From NCBI GenBank assembly GCA_029959605.1, contig JASCOC010000001.1, positions 124,001 through 188,000 of the forward strand: a stretch of DNA of 64,000 nucleotides, in the 5' to 3' direction. The stretch's first letter is position 1. Each line of letters starts with the position of its first letter. This DNA is from Lysobacteraceae bacterium PS02340. GTDB taxonomy: Bacteria > Pseudomonadota > Gammaproteobacteria > Xanthomonadales > Xanthomonadaceae. The position numbers and the translations under genes were made by a program. Positions 18,611-28,823 of this stretch are shown piece after piece. The notes beneath the pieces were generated by a model that did not search any database, had not been told where the DNA came from, and saw nothing but the letters and a program-made list of their open reading frames with translations.

Positions 18611-20517
18611 GTATGTCTCGCGTGTCGTGGGGGGAACGCGACGATCGTCGCACCTTCGTTGTGTGTGGACCGCGATTGCAGCGGCGCGAACTCGGGCACC
18701 GCTTCGCGCAACGAGGCGGCGAGCAAGTCCAGATCGTAGCGTGCGACGCCGTCCGACAGTTTCACCAAGGCGGAGGCGAGCCGCTCCGCGTGCACGGTGC
18801 GTGCTTCGGCAAGCAGGATCTTCGGATGCGTGGTCGGGCGATACCTTTCGTCGGCATGGAACAGGGTTTCGTGCAGCTTCTCGCCCGGACGCAGACCGGA
18901 ATAGACGATTGCGACATCCTGGTCGGGATGCTTGCCGGCCAGGCGGATCATCTGCTCGGCCAGCAGGCGGATCGAGACCGGCTCGCCCATGTCGAGCGTG
19001 TACACCGCCTGCGCAGAGCCGATCGCCACCGATTGCATGATCAGCTGGCAGGCCTCTGGAATCGTCATGAAGTAGCGGGTGACCTCGGGATCGGTCACGG
19101 TCACCGGCCCGCCGCGACGGATCTGCTCGCGGAACAAGGGCACGACGCTACCGGCAGAATCGAGCACGTTGCCGAATCGCACGGTGATGAAATCAGTGGA
19201 CGAACCGCCTGCCAGGTCCTGACACACCATTTCTGCCAGACGCTTGGTCGCACCGAGCACGTTGACCGGATCGACCGCCTTGTCCGTCGAAATCAGCACG
19301 AAGGTGCCAACGTTGTGCTCGATTGCCGCCGTGGCGACCGCGCGCGTCGCCAGGACGTTGTTGCGCACGCCCTCACGCAGCTGCGCCTCGAGCACCGGCA
19401 CCTGCTTGTAAGCCGCGGCATGGAATACCGCGTCCGGCGCGGATAACCGCATGGCATGCTCGATCACCGCGGTATCGCCGCAGTCGCCCAACACCGGGAC
19501 CAGGGTGATCCGCGGGAAATCACGACGCAGCTCGCTCTCGATCCGGGTCAGGGCGAGTTCGTCCATCTCCACCAGCGCGATCTGCGCCGTCCCGTTGCGC
19601 GCGCACTGGCGACACAGCTCCGAACCGATCGATCCACCTGCACCGGTCACCAGCACGCTGCGGCCGCGCAGCCAGGCCCGGATCGCCTTCCAGTCGGGCA
19701 TGACGGGTTTGCGACCCAGCAGGTCTTCGATCGCGACCTCCTTGAGCTCGCCGGGAAGCGATCGGCCTTCGAGCAGATCGTCGAGTTTGGGCACCGTGCG
19801 GAACGGAAGCCCGGTGCGTTCGCAGGCCTCGACGACCTTGCGCATCGCGACGGCATCCGCAGACGGCATCGCGATCACGAGCAACTTCGCAGCCGTCTCC
19901 GGCGCCAGTTTCTCGAGGTCCTGGATACGGCCCAACACCGGCACGCCCTGCAATTGGCTGCCACGCAGCTTCGGTGCGTCGTCGAGGAAGCCAACCGGGT
20001 CGTAGGCGCCCGTGCGTCGCAGGTCCCGCACCAGGGTCTCGCCTGCCTGTCCGGCGCCCAGGATCAGCACCCGGACCGCGGACTGGCTGGTCCGGGTCAT
20101 GCCGTGATCCTTCCACGCGCGATACAGCAGGCGCGGCATCCCCAGCAAGGCTGCGAGCAGCAGCGGATACGTGATCAGAACGGTCCGCGGCACCAGATTG
20201 AGCCGGTTGTAGACGAACAGCACCAGCATGATCGTGAGCAGGCCCAGGACGGAGGCCTTCACGATGTTCATCAGATCGGGAACGCTGGCGAATCGCCAGA
20301 CGCCGCGATACAGGCCGACGCGCCAGAAGATCAGGCCCTGTGCGAGCAGGATCAGCGCGATCTCGGGTGACCAGAACGCGAATGTCGGCGAGCTTTCCAT
20401 CACCGAGTGACGGAACTGGTGGAGGCCGATCCAGCACAGCCAGACCATGGTCAGATCGTGCAGCACCACGGCCACACGAGGCCCCAGCACGCCGATCCTG
20501 GCCTTGAGGTCAATCAT
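18607..20517 (-). CDS. Membrane-bound nucleotide-sugar dehydratase/epimerase (WbpM/CapD/PglF family)
   Basis: A 636-residue inner-membrane protein with about four N-terminal transmembrane helices (to residue 130), a first Rossmann domain with LILGAGQAGET near 150-160, and a second catalytic SDR domain with VTGAGGSIGSE near 290-300. The STDKAVDPVNVLGATK segment near 409-425 carries the family Asp-Lys pair; the usual Met/Tyr of the active site is replaced by Leu here. WbpM-type enzymes make UDP-4-keto-6-deoxy-HexNAc from UDP-GlcNAc for O-antigen and glycoprotein sugars. It overlaps galU and lies 12 bases after the WecA-like gene. The exact sugar product is not determined. Confidence 0.88.
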   Translation of the reverse strand: MIDLKARIGVLGPRVAVVLHDLTMVWLCWIGLHQFRHSVMESSPTFAFWSPEIALILLAQGLIFWRVGLYRGVWRFASVPDLMNIVKASVLGLLTIMLVLFVYNRLNLVPRTVLITYPLLLAALLGMPRLLYRAWKDHGMTRTSQSAVRVLILGAGQAGETLVRDLRRTGAYDPVGFLDDAPKLRGSQLQGVPVLGRIQDLEKLAPETAAKLLVIAMPSADAVAMRKVVEACERTGLPFRTVPKLDDLLEGRSLPGELKEVAIEDLLGRKPVMPDWKAIRAWLRGRSVLVTGAGGSIGSELCRQCARNGTAQIALVEMDELALTRIESELRRDFPRITLVPVLGDCGDTAVIEHAMRLSAPDAVFHAAAYKQVPVLEAQLREGVRNNVLATRAVATAAIEHNVGTFVLISTDKAVDPVNVLGATKRLAEMVCQDLAGGSSTDFITVRFGNVLDSAGSVVPLFREQIRRGGPVTVTDPEVTRYFMTIPEACQLIMQSVAIGSAQAVYTLDMGEPVSIRLLAEQMIRLAGKHPDQDVAIVYSGLRPGEKLHETLFHADERYRPTTHPKILLAEARTVHAERLASALVKLSDGVARYDLDLLAASLREAVPEFAPLQSRSTHNEGATIVAFPPRHARHT

Positions 20518-20529
20518 CCAGCCGCTTCC

Positions 20530-21531
20530 TTACGACAGGCGCATCCGGCGCGTATGCCGGATACGGAAAATGAGCCAGATGGTGACACCGAGCAGATACC
20601 ACGTGGCGAAGGCTCCGATGATAACGGGTTGCGGCGCGCCTGCGATCGAAATGGCGACCAGAATCGACAGCAACGTCCAGGCGGCATAGCCACCTGTCAC
20701 AACGGCGTGGCTGTGCCCCGCCTGCACGCACCGCTGGTACACATGCTGTACATGCGGCGTCCACCACCGTTCGCCGCGGATGATGCGGGACAGCAATGTC
20801 AAAGCCGCGTCAATCAGGAAGGCGCTGAGGGGCAGCAGCCACGGCAGCGAAGCTATCGGATCAGGTGCCGGAGCGGACGCGATCAGGCAGGCCGCGAGCA
20901 ATCCCAATGCGCCGCTACCGACGTCACCCAGAAAGATCCGCGCAGTGGGGAAATTGAACGGCAGGAAGCCTGCACAGGCCGCAGCGACGATGCAGGTCAG
21001 GATTGCGCCCTCGCCCACCAGCCCGAGCAGCAGGAATCCCAACGCGACGAGGATCATCTGCGTCGCGGCCAGACCGTTGATCCCGTCCATGAAGTTCCAG
21101 ACGTTGATCAGGCCCAGCGCAAGCACCATGACCACGATCGCCCACCATGCAGGCTGCCCGGCCCACGCAACGCCGACGGCGAGCAGCGCGGCGGCAAGGA
21201 GATGCACCGCCAGCCGCCCCCAAGGGGACAGCGGGCGGTGGTCGTCGAGCCAGCCGATCGCGGCGACCAGCGCGAGGCCGCAGGCGCCGGACAGGAACAC
21301 GGGCGACAGGCTCTTGCCCGCGATGCCCAGCCAGATCATCGCAGGCAGCACGACCGCGACGATCGCGATACCGCCTCCCCGCGGCGTCGCCACCGTGTGG
21401 CTGCGACGCTCGCCGGGCGCATCGACCAGTTGCCGGGCCAGCGCGTAACGACGTGCCAGCGCCGTCAATGCGAGCGCGGCCAGACACGCAGCGACACACA
21501 GCGTCGCGATCACGGACAGGGGTGCCGGCAC
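20530..21531 (-). CDS. Undecaprenyl-phosphate glycosyl-1-phosphate transferase (WecA/WbpL-like)
   Basis: A 333-residue polytopic membrane enzyme that would start an O-antigen or exopolysaccharide unit by moving a HexNAc-1-phosphate onto undecaprenyl phosphate. Family motifs are all present: TPRGGG (49-54), the Asp pair D96-D97 in GWLDDHRP, N146-F-M-D149-G in WNFMDGING, and GDVGSG at 202-207. About ten membrane segments are visible. The start is GTG at 21531, directly abutting the lapB stop with no spacer. Together with the dehydratase and galU it forms a small polysaccharide set; no glycosyltransferases for later sugars are in the window. Confidence 0.9.
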   Translation of the reverse strand: MPAPLSVIATLCVAACLAALALTALARRYALARQLVDAPGERRSHTVATPRGGGIAIVAVVLPAMIWLGIAGKSLSPVFLSGACGLALVAAIGWLDDHRPLSPWGRLAVHLLAAALLAVGVAWAGQPAWWAIVVMVLALGLINVWNFMDGINGLAATQMILVALGFLLLGLVGEGAILTCIVAAACAGFLPFNFPTARIFLGDVGSGALGLLAACLIASAPAPDPIASLPWLLPLSAFLIDAALTLLSRIIRGERWWTPHVQHVYQRCVQAGHSHAVVTGGYAAWTLLSILVAISIAGAPQPVIIGAFATWYLLGVTIWLIFRIRHTRRMRLS

Positions 21532-22710
21532 TCAGACCACGGCGTAGTTGAGCAGCGGCTTGATCGTGCCCCACTCCTTGCAGCTGGGACATTGCCAGTG
21601 GTGGCTGCGCGCACCGAAACCGCACTGCTTGCAGCGATAGCTGGGATTGCGCACCAGCAGCTGTTCGGTGATCAGGCGCAGCTCCTGCAGCGTGCCGACA
21701 TGGTCGACGCCGTCGGCCAACGTCAGATCGATCAGGGCCGCTTCGCCGCGCACCGACGGGCGATCCTTGAGCTGGCGCGCGAGGTAGGTGCGCGCCGCGT
21801 GCACGCCCTCCTCCTGCTCGACCAGGCGCGTCAGCGCCAGGACCGGCGCGACACCCTTGTAGTGCTCGGTCATCTGCGACAGGAAGTTGCGCGCGCCAGG
21901 CACGTCGCCGACGCGTTCGTACGCCGCCAGCAGGGGCGCGAGGATCTCGGGCAGGAAGTCCGTGTCGTGACGCGCGGCGCGCTCGAAGGCGCGGATCGCG
22001 GCCTGATCGTTGCCGGCATCGATCTCGATGCGGCCTTCCAGGATACCGGCGCGCACCGAGCCCGAATCCGCCGCGTACGCACGCTGGACGGCGCTGCGCG
22101 CCGCATCGGTGTCGCCGGCCGAACGCAGGCGGTCGGCGAGCTCGCACTCGAATTGTGCGATCAGCTTGCCCATCGGCTCGCCCGTCGCGGTCTCGTAGCG
22201 CGTGGCGTTCTCGATGGCCTTCGGCCAGTCGCGTTCCGACTGGTAGATGCCGATCAGATGCCGCAGCGCCTGCGGCGCACGCTGGTCGATCCGCGCGAGA
22301 TCGGAGAACACCGTCTCCGCGCGATCGAGCAGACCGGACTTCATGTAGTCCTCGCCCAGCGCGAGCAGCGCCTGGACTTTCTGCTGGTCGTTGAGATCGG
22401 GCCGCTGCACCAGCCCCTGGTGCAGTCGGATCGCGCGATCGACTTCGCCGCGGCGCCGGAACAGATGCCCGAGCGCGACCTGGGTTTCGAAGGTGTCCTT
22501 GTCGAGCTCCGCGATGTGCAGGAACAGTTCGATCGCCTTGTCCGGCTGCTCGTTGAGCAGATAGTTGAGACCGCGGAAATACGTCGTCGACAGACGGCTG
22601 ACCTGGGTATCGCTGTGGCGTTCGCCGCCGCGGCGACCGATCACCCAGCCACTGAGGGCCGCGATCGGCAGCAACAGGAAGAACCAGAACCACTCGGTCA
22701 CAAACGCCAT
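21532..22710 (-). CDS. lapB: Lipopolysaccharide assembly protein B
   Basis: A 392-residue inner-membrane-anchored TPR protein. In E. coli LapB (YciM) adapts LpxC to FtsH for degradation and so balances LPS against phospholipid. The N-terminal membrane helix (about 4-26, WFWFFLLLPIAALSGWVIG) precedes the TPR array. A C-terminal rubredoxin-like metal site has C360-x2-C363 and C374-x2-C377. GGAG lies eight bases before the ATG. It is downstream of ihfB as in E. coli, but no lapA (yciS) frame is found between ihfB and lapB. It abuts the WecA-like gene, placing LPS control in one run with polysaccharide synthesis. Confidence 0.95.
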   Translation of the reverse strand: MAFVTEWFWFFLLLPIAALSGWVIGRRGGERHSDTQVSRLSTTYFRGLNYLLNEQPDKAIELFLHIAELDKDTFETQVALGHLFRRRGEVDRAIRLHQGLVQRPDLNDQQKVQALLALGEDYMKSGLLDRAETVFSDLARIDQRAPQALRHLIGIYQSERDWPKAIENATRYETATGEPMGKLIAQFECELADRLRSAGDTDAARSAVQRAYAADSGSVRAGILEGRIEIDAGNDQAAIRAFERAARHDTDFLPEILAPLLAAYERVGDVPGARNFLSQMTEHYKGVAPVLALTRLVEQEEGVHAARTYLARQLKDRPSVRGEAALIDLTLADGVDHVGTLQELRLITEQLLVRNPSYRCKQCGFGARSHHWQCPSCKEWGTIKPLLNYAVV

Positions 22711-22892
22711 GGATCACGCTCCATCGATGGATCGGCCGCGAACGCGCGACCCGGGCCGGCGATGGACATCACGGCGCGATACGCGCCCCGCCGACGGTGC
22801 GTCGACGATCCTACCCGCTTGCCGATCCTGCACGCCAACCGTGCGGCGATCCGCAGGTGCGTGGAAAAGAAAATGGAACCGCCGTGTGGCGG

Positions 22893-23195
22893 TCAGTCTT
22901 CGGCCGGCATCGGCTGTACGTCGCTGACGCGATCGCGCAGTTCCTTGCCCGGCTTGAAATGCGGCACATGCTTGCCCGGAAGCGCGACGGCATCGCCGGT
23001 CTTCGGGTTGCGTCCGGTGCGCGGCGGACGGAAGTGCAGCGAGAAGCTGCCGAAACCACGGACCTCGATCCGATCGCCGGCCGCCAGTGCGCCGCCCATC
23101 ATCTCGAGCATGGCCTTCACCGCAAGGTCGACGTCCTCGCCCTTGAGATGCGCCTGACGCTGGGTCAGCAGTTCGATGAGTTCCGACTTCGTCAT
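22893..23195 (-). CDS. ihfB: Integration host factor subunit beta
   Basis: A 100-residue HU/IHF-family DNA-bending protein that pairs with IhfA. It starts [17 protein letters not shown] and has the DNA-arm signature [20 protein letters not shown] with the intercalating Pro in RNPKTG. The length and order rpsA-ihfB match the E. coli arrangement. A GC-rich hairpin lies between rpsA and this gene. The 182 bases between it and lapB contain no recognisable coding frame. Confidence 0.97.
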   Translation of the reverse strand: MTKSELIELLTQRQAHLKGEDVDLAVKAMLEMMGGALAAGDRIEVRGFGSFSLHFRPPRTGRNPKTGDAVALPGKHVPHFKPGKELRDRVSDVQPMPAED

Positions 23196-23220
23196 GTCTC
23201 GTTCTAGCAGATGCGACAGC

Positions 23221-23247
23221 GCCGACCCGGGGGAGCCCCGGGCCGGC
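23221..23247 (-). other. GC-rich hairpin between rpsA and ihfB
   Basis: GCCGACCCGGGG (23221-23232) pairs with CCCCGGGCCGGC (23236-23247) with one mismatch and a three-base GAG loop. There is no T tract, so it is more likely a partial terminator, processing site or mRNA stabiliser than a full stop between the two genes. Confidence 0.45.
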
Positions 23248-23258
23248 GCCGGATGGGC

Positions 23259-24947
23259 TTACTCGCCCTTGTTGCCCAGCTGCTCGCGCAGCAGCGCGCC
23301 CAGCTTGGTGGTGCCGCTCGACGCTTCCGAAGCCTGCTTGTTGTACTCGGCCAGGGTCTCGGCGGTTTCTGCCTCGTCCTTCGCCTTGATCGACAGCTGC
23401 AGGACGCGGGTCTTGCGATCCACGCCGAAGTACTTGGCTTCGATTTCCTGACCGACCTTCAGGTGCTGGCTGGCATCGTCGATGCGCTGGTCGCTGATGT
23501 CACGCGCCTGCACATAGCCTTCCACGCCTTCACCCAAGTCCACGACGGCGCCCTTGGCATCGACTTCCTTGACGGTGCCGGTGACCTTCGAACCGCGCGG
23601 CGTGGTCGCCATGAACTGACCCATCGGGTCCTGCTCGAGCTGCTTGACGCCCAGCGAGATGCGCTCGCGCTCCGGATCGACCGCCAGCACGACGGCTTCG
23701 ACGGTGTCGCCCTTCTTGAACGCGCGTGCCACGTCTTCGCCGGTGGAGTTCCACGCGATGTCCGACAGGTGGATCAGGCCGTCGATACCGCCGTCCAGGC
23801 CGATGAAGATGCCGAAGTCGGTGATCGACTTGATCTGGCCGTCGACCTTGTCGCCCTTCTTGTGGATGGCCGCGAAGGTCTCCCACGGGTTCGAGGTGAC
23901 CTGCTTGATGCCCAGCGAGATGCGGCGACGCTCTTCGTCGACGTCGAGCACCATGACCTCGAGCTCGTCACCGACCTGCACCACCTTGGACGGGTTGACG
24001 TTCTTGTTGGTCCAGTCCATCTCGGACACGTGCACCAGACCTTCGACGCCCGGCTCGATCTCGACGAACGCGCCGTAATCGGTGACGTTGGAGACCTTGC
24101 CGAACACGCGGGTGTTGGACGGGTAACGGCGGGCGATGTTGTCCCACGGATCCTCGCCCAGCTGCTTCAGGCCGAGGCTGACGCGGTTGCGCTCACGGTC
24201 GTACTTCAGCACGCGAACGTCGAGCTCTGCGCCCACTTCCACGACTTCGGACGGATGGCGCACGCGCTTCCAGGCCATGTCGGTGATGTGCAGCAGGCCG
24301 TCGATGCCGCCGAGGTCCACGAACGCGCCGTAGTCGGTCAGGTTCTTGACGACGCCCTTGAGCACCGCGCCCTCGACCAGCTTCTCCATCAGCTGCTCGC
24401 GCTCTTCCGAGTGCTCGCTCTCGACGACTGCGCGACGCGAGACGACGACGTTGTTGCGCTTGCGGTCCAGCTTGATCAGCTTGAACTCGAGTTCCTTGCC
24501 CTCGAGGTACACCGGGTCACGGACCGGACGCACGTCGACCAGCGAACCCGGCAGGAATGCGCGGACGTCCTTGATGTCGACGGTGAAACCGCCCTTGACC
24601 TTGCCGCTGATGCGGCCGGTGATGGTTTCGTTCTTCTCGAGCGCTTCTTCCAGCTCGTCCCACACCATGGCGCGCTTGGCCTTCTCGCGCGACAGCACGG
24701 TCTCGCCGAAGCCGTTCTCGAGCGAGTCCAGCGCCACCTTGACGGTGTCGCCTTCCGCGACGTCGATCTCGCCGGCGTCGTTACGGAACTGTTCGATCGG
24801 CACGATGCCTTCCGACTTCAGGCCGGCGTTGATCACGACGACGTCGGTGCGGACCTGCACGACGACACCGGTGACGATGGAGCCCGGCTTGAGCTTGGCC
24901 AGATTGGTCTGACTGGCTTCGAACAGTTCTGCGAATGATTCGGTCAT
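23259..24947 (-). CDS. rpsA: 30S ribosomal protein S1
   Basis: A 562-residue mRNA-binding ribosomal protein with six S1/OB repeats (first two ribosome-binding, the rest RNA-binding, each with the [15 protein letters not shown] type pattern). It starts [13 protein letters not shown] at ATG 24947. The length is close to E. coli S1 (557). Upstream lies cmk on the same strand with a 254-base gap (24948-25201), which probably carries a promoter and autoregulatory leader; I see no clear motif there. The cmk-rpsA-ihfB order is widely conserved. Confidence 0.98.
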   Translation of the reverse strand: MTESFAELFEASQTNLAKLKPGSIVTGVVVQVRTDVVVINAGLKSEGIVPIEQFRNDAGEIDVAEGDTVKVALDSLENGFGETVLSREKAKRAMVWDELEEALEKNETITGRISGKVKGGFTVDIKDVRAFLPGSLVDVRPVRDPVYLEGKELEFKLIKLDRKRNNVVVSRRAVVESEHSEEREQLMEKLVEGAVLKGVVKNLTDYGAFVDLGGIDGLLHITDMAWKRVRHPSEVVEVGAELDVRVLKYDRERNRVSLGLKQLGEDPWDNIARRYPSNTRVFGKVSNVTDYGAFVEIEPGVEGLVHVSEMDWTNKNVNPSKVVQVGDELEVMVLDVDEERRRISLGIKQVTSNPWETFAAIHKKGDKVDGQIKSITDFGIFIGLDGGIDGLIHLSDIAWNSTGEDVARAFKKGDTVEAVVLAVDPERERISLGVKQLEQDPMGQFMATTPRGSKVTGTVKEVDAKGAVVDLGEGVEGYVQARDISDQRIDDASQHLKVGQEIEAKYFGVDRKTRVLQLSIKAKDEAETAETLAEYNKQASEASSGTTKLGALLREQLGNKGE

Positions 24948-25201
24948 TGGTAGATACCTGGTTGACTCAGACTGCGTGGCGGCGCTTGTCAGCGCGGAAT
25001 GCCGGCAGTCCACCCGTTGGTCGGCCGTCGCGGGATTGCAGGGCCGTGAGTGTTGAGGTGAATGGACCGGCGACCGGAACGATTCCGGACACCGACATGG
25101 GTGCAGCGATACAGCGGTGGCACATCACAACTTTCAACAACGCCGAAGCGGCCCCGAATGGACCACCGCGGCCTGCAGCAGACGTCCGACCTTGCAGCCG
25201 G

Positions 25202-25879
25202 TCAGACGTTGCGTGCGGGGAGCAACGCGAGCACCCGTTCGACGACGGCCTCGATGCCCTGACCGGTGGTGTCGATCCGGACGGCGTCTTCGGCCGGCCG
25301 CAACGGCGCCACCGCACGGTTGGCATCGCGGGCGTCGCGGGCGAGGATCTCGCGCAGCAGACCGTCCATTGTCACCGAAACCCCCTTGTTCTTCAACTGC
25401 TTATAGCGCCGGTCCGCCCGCTCCTCGGCGCTCGCGGTCAGGAACACCTTCCAGCCCGCATCCGGGAAGATCACCGTACCCATGTCGCGGCCATCGGCGA
25501 CGAGGCCGGGCGCCACCCTGAATGCACGTTGCCGGTCCTTGAGCGCGGCGCGAACTTCCGGAATCGCGGCGATCGCGGAGGCGGCAGCGCCCGCGGTTTC
25601 GGTCCGCAGCTCGTCGGTGGCGTCGTGGCCGTTGACCAGCACCCGCAACTCGTCGCCGCTCTCGTCGAAGGCGATGGTCGTATCGAAGGTGCAGCGCACC
25701 AGGGCGCCGCCGTCGTCGAGATCCAGATCGGCCCAGCCCGCCGCCACGCCGACCGCGCGATACAGCGCGCCCGAATCGAGATAATGCCAACCCAGCTGCT
25801 GCGCGACCGCGCGGCTGATGGTGCCCTTGCCGGAACCCGAAGGCCCGTCGATCGTCAAAACCGGCACCGTCGCCGTCAT
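25202..25879 (-). CDS. cmk: Cytidylate kinase
   Basis: Phosphorylates CMP/dCMP to the diphosphates. The 225-residue protein has the P-loop GPSGSGKGT at 12-20, then [10 protein letters not shown] and [15 protein letters not shown], all family signatures. Two ATGs lie six bases apart (25885 and 25879). The AGGAG in front is well spaced only for the second, so 25879 is taken. It is divergent from rpmJ, and upstream of rpsA as in most Gammaproteobacteria. Confidence 0.96.
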   Translation of the reverse strand: MTATVPVLTIDGPSGSGKGTISRAVAQQLGWHYLDSGALYRAVGVAAGWADLDLDDGGALVRCTFDTTIAFDESGDELRVLVNGHDATDELRTETAGAAASAIAAIPEVRAALKDRQRAFRVAPGLVADGRDMGTVIFPDAGWKVFLTASAEERADRRYKQLKNKGVSVTMDGLLREILARDARDANRAVAPLRPAEDAVRIDTTGQGIEAVVERVLALLPARNV

Positions 25880-25927
25880 CTGCATCTCCTGCGCCGGGGC
25901 GATGTCCGCGGGCGAACACCCAAGCGC

Positions 25928-25957
25928 TTGAATCGTGGGGGAAAGAGCCGCTAGAAT
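25928..25957 (+). promoter_or_regulatory. Predicted rpmJ promoter (-35 TTGAAT, -10 TAGAAT)
   Basis: TTGAAT at 25928-25933 and TAGAAT at 25952-25957 with an 18-base spacer, about 40 bases before the rpmJ start. No Zur-box-like palindrome is evident to the eye. Confidence 0.6.
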
Positions 25958-25996
25958 AGCCGGCTTGCTGTTCGTATCCCATCCCAGAGGTTCACC

Positions 25997-26122
<126 letters not shown>

Positions 26123-26157
26123 GACGCGTTGCTGCCGCGCGAGCGGTGTGCACGCGA

Positions 26158-26190
26158 GAAAGGCCGCAGCGATGCGGCCTTTCTTCGTTT
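26158..26190 (+). terminator. Intrinsic terminator after rpmJ
   Basis: A perfect 10-base-pair stem (GAAAGGCCGC at 26158-26167 with GCGGCCTTTC at 26174-26183), six-base loop, then TTCGTTT. Confidence 0.8.
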
Positions 26191-26304
26191 GGGATGCCCG
26201 TCGTTCCGTCTCGGCATCACCATCGCGCGAATTCTGCTACACAGGCGCGTGCGCCGTCGCGGCGCCCTCGTCATCCATCGCTGTCCTGCCCAGGAGTCAC
26301 TGCC

Positions 26305-26643
26305 ATGTCGCGTTCCTTCGCTTCGATCCTTGCAGGCGCCGCGCTGAGCTGCGCGCTGCTCGCCAGCTTGCCCGCCTCCGCAGACACGCTGCTCGTCGAC
26401 CGCACCAAGCAGGCCACCACCGGCGTGCCGACGCGCGGCATGTCGATGGCTGATGTCGAAGCCCGCTTCGGCGTGCCGACCGAGCGCATGGATCCGCGTG
26501 GCGGCCAGAAGCGCCAGTGGCCGACGATCAACCGCTGGGTGTATCCCACCTTCACCGTCTATTTCGAGCGGAACCGGGTCATCGACACCGTCGCCAACCG
26601 CGCCACGGCGTCGGAGATCGGCCCCAAGCCCGCCATCCGTTGA
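26305..26643 (+). CDS. Small exported protein of unknown function
   Basis: A 112-residue product with a clear signal peptide (1-25, MSRSFASILAGAALSCALLA, ending ASA). The mature part contains GMSMADVEARFGVP, PTINRWVYPTFTVYFERNRVID, resembling the short SmpA/BamE-like 'MSMADVEARFG' repeat-type modules of envelope proteins. AGGAG precedes the ATG at 26305. It lies four bases before aguA but an involvement in agmatine metabolism is not indicated. Probably periplasmic; function unknown. Confidence 0.8.
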   Translation: MSRSFASILAGAALSCALLASLPASADTLLVDRTKQATTGVPTRGMSMADVEARFGVPTERMDPRGGQKRQWPTINRWVYPTFTVYFERNRVIDTVANRATASEIGPKPAIR

Positions 26644-26647
26644 GTCC

Positions 26648-27703
26648 ATGACCGAACACGCATTGCGCTTCCCCGCGGAGTGGGAACCCCAGTCCGCGAT
26701 CCTGATCGCCTGGCCGAACGAAGACACCGACTGGGCCGCGCGCCTGGGCGAGGTCGAAGACACCTACATCGCGCTGGTCGCGGCGATCACCCGCTTCCAG
26801 CCGGTCGTGATCTGCGTGCCCGACGAGGACATCCAGAGCTACGCCTACGTGCGTCTGGCATCGAACCGCATCGACATGACGCGCGTGCGCTTCGTCGAAG
26901 CGGCCTACGACGACACCTGGCTGCGCGATTCCGGCCCGATCTCGCTGCGCCGTGGCGATGACGCTTTCGTGCTCAACGATTTCCGCTTCACCGGCTGGGG
27001 CGGCAAGTTCGATGCGAGCCAGGACGATCTGCTGGTCGGCCATCTGCACGGTGTCGGCGTGTTCGCCGCCGAGGCGCAGCGACGCGAGATCGACTTCGCA
27101 CTCGAGGGCGGCGCGATCGAAACCGATGGCGCCGGTACGCTGCTGACCACCTGGCGCTGCCTGCACGAACGCCATCCCGATGCTTCGCGCGACGCACTCA
27201 CCGCGAAGCTGTCGGACTGGCTCGCGCAGGACCGCGTGCTGTGGCTCGACCACGGCTATCTGGAAGGCGACGATACCGACGCGCACATCGACACCCTCGC
27301 CCGCTTCGCACCGGACGACGCGATCGTGTTCCAGGCCTGCGACGACGTCGCCGATCCACACCATGCCGAGCTGCAGGCGATGGCCGACGAGATCGCCGCG
27401 CTGCGCACGCGCGAGGGCGCGCCGTATCGCCTGTTCCCGCTGCCATGGGCGCAGCCGGTGCTCGACGACGGGCGTCGTCTCGCTGCGAGCTATGCGAATT
27501 ACCTGATCCTCAACGGCGCGGTGCTGATGCCGGCCTATGGCGATCCGGCTGACGACGCCGCAGCGGCCGTGCTCGCGCAGGCGCATCCCGGTCGCGAGAT
27601 CGTGCAGGTGCCATGTCGCCCGTTGATCTGGCAGAACGGCAGCCTGCACTGCATCACCATGCAGTTGCCCGCCGGCCTGCTGGCCGACGATCGCCCCGGC
27701 TGA
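26648..27703 (+). CDS. aguA: Agmatine deiminase
   Basis: Converts agmatine to N-carbamoylputrescine and ammonia, in the arginine decarboxylase route to putrescine. The 351-residue cytoplasmic enzyme has the peptidylarginine-deiminase fold. The N-terminal AEWEPQSAILIAWP is typical, YDDTWLRDSGP carries substrate Asp residues, and the catalytic Cys is C335 in GSLHCITMQ. The ATG at 26648 lies four bases after the preceding small exported protein. The next enzyme of the path, aguB, is encoded 212 bases downstream. Confidence 0.96.
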   Translation: MTEHALRFPAEWEPQSAILIAWPNEDTDWAARLGEVEDTYIALVAAITRFQPVVICVPDEDIQSYAYVRLASNRIDMTRVRFVEAAYDDTWLRDSGPISLRRGDDAFVLNDFRFTGWGGKFDASQDDLLVGHLHGVGVFAAEAQRREIDFALEGGAIETDGAGTLLTTWRCLHERHPDASRDALTAKLSDWLAQDRVLWLDHGYLEGDDTDAHIDTLARFAPDDAIVFQACDDVADPHHAELQAMADEIAALRTREGAPYRLFPLPWAQPVLDDGRRLAASYANYLILNGAVLMPAYGDPADDAAAAVLAQAHPGREIVQVPCRPLIWQNGSLHCITMQLPAGLLADDRPG

Positions 27704-27915
27704 TGCGGGACACACGCCCGAAGTCCGCACTGCGGATTTCGGGTGGCGCGCCGCAGCCTGGAACCGGATGCGCACGCCCGGGCGCGCATCACCTCTGAGC
27801 GATGCGGAGGTCGCACGCAGTCCAGCGTACATGCGACCCGCGGGCGTCGCGGCGTTTATCTGCCCGCACATCGCATCGCGTTAGCATTGTCGTCATCCCC
27901 CGAGGATTCGAATCC

Positions 27916-28818
27916 ATGTCCCGCAAGACCACATTGCCTGTCGCGCTGATCCAGGAGCGCGCCGTCATCGACCAGGGCGCCGGCAATGCCGACGCCAACC
28001 TGTCGATCATCGAAGCGCGCGTCGCCGACGCGGCGAAACAGGGTGCGAAGCTCGTGTTGCTGCAGGAGCTGCACAACGGCGCGTATTTCTGCCAGCACGA
28101 GTCGATCGACGAATTCGATCTCGCGGAGCCGATTCCCGGTCCGAGCACAGAGCGCCTGGGCGCGCTGGCCAAGCAACACAAGGTCGTCTTGGTCAGCTCG
28201 CTGTTCGAGCGCCGTGCAGCCGGGCTGTACCACAACACCGGCGTGGTCTTCGACGCGGACGGCAGCACCGCGGGCAAGTACCGCAAGATGCACATCCCCG
28301 ACGATCCGGGCTTCTACGAGAAGTTCTATTTCACGCCGGGCGACATCGGCTTTAAGCCGATCGACACCTCGGTCGGCCGGCTCGGCCTGCTCGTGTGCTG
28401 GGACCAGTGGTACCCGGAAGCCGCGCGCCTGATGGCGCTGGCGGGTGCGGATCTGCTGCTGTATCCGACCGCGATCGGTTGGGATCCGACCGACGTCGAC
28501 GACGAGAAGAAGCGCCAGCGCGATGCCTGGATTCTCAGCCATCGCGGCCATGCGGTCGCCAACGGCCTGCCCGTGCTGTCGTGCAATCGCGTCGGCCACG
28601 AGCCGTCGCCGATCGGCGCGTCGGGCATCGACTTCTGGGGCAACAGCCACGTGCTCGGCCCGCAGGGCGAGTTCCTCGCCGAAGCGGGGACCGACCCGAC
28701 CGTGCTGACCTGCGAAGTGGATCTGGGCCGCAGCGAACACGTGCGCCGTATTTGGCCGTTCCTGCGCGATCGCCGCATCGATGCCTACGGCGACCTGCTC
28801 AAGCGCTACATCGACTGA
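27916..28818 (+). CDS. aguB: N-carbamoylputrescine amidase
   Basis: Hydrolyses N-carbamoylputrescine to putrescine, CO2 and ammonia. The 300-residue nitrilase-superfamily enzyme shows the Glu-Lys-Cys triad: E51 in LQELHNGAYF, K124 in YRKMHIPDD, C161 in VCWDQWYPE. The ATG at 27916 gives the normal length. The 212-base gap after aguA contains a hairpin (cccgaagtccgc with gcggatttcggg, 27718-27744) but no T tract, so read-through from aguA is possible. Followed after five bases by a GNAT gene. Confidence 0.96.
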   Translation: MSRKTTLPVALIQERAVIDQGAGNADANLSIIEARVADAAKQGAKLVLLQELHNGAYFCQHESIDEFDLAEPIPGPSTERLGALAKQHKVVLVSSLFERRAAGLYHNTGVVFDADGSTAGKYRKMHIPDDPGFYEKFYFTPGDIGFKPIDTSVGRLGLLVCWDQWYPEAARLMALAGADLLLYPTAIGWDPTDVDDEKKRQRDAWILSHRGHAVANGLPVLSCNRVGHEPSPIGASGIDFWGNSHVLGPQGEFLAEAGTDPTVLTCEVDLGRSEHVRRIWPFLRDRRIDAYGDLLKRYID

Positions 28819-28823
28819 TCCCG

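Noticed and set aside
26129..26560. Alternative frames overlapping the small exported protein and the rpmJ terminator
   Set aside because: The signal peptide, ribosome binding site and downstream spacing favour the frame starting at 26305.
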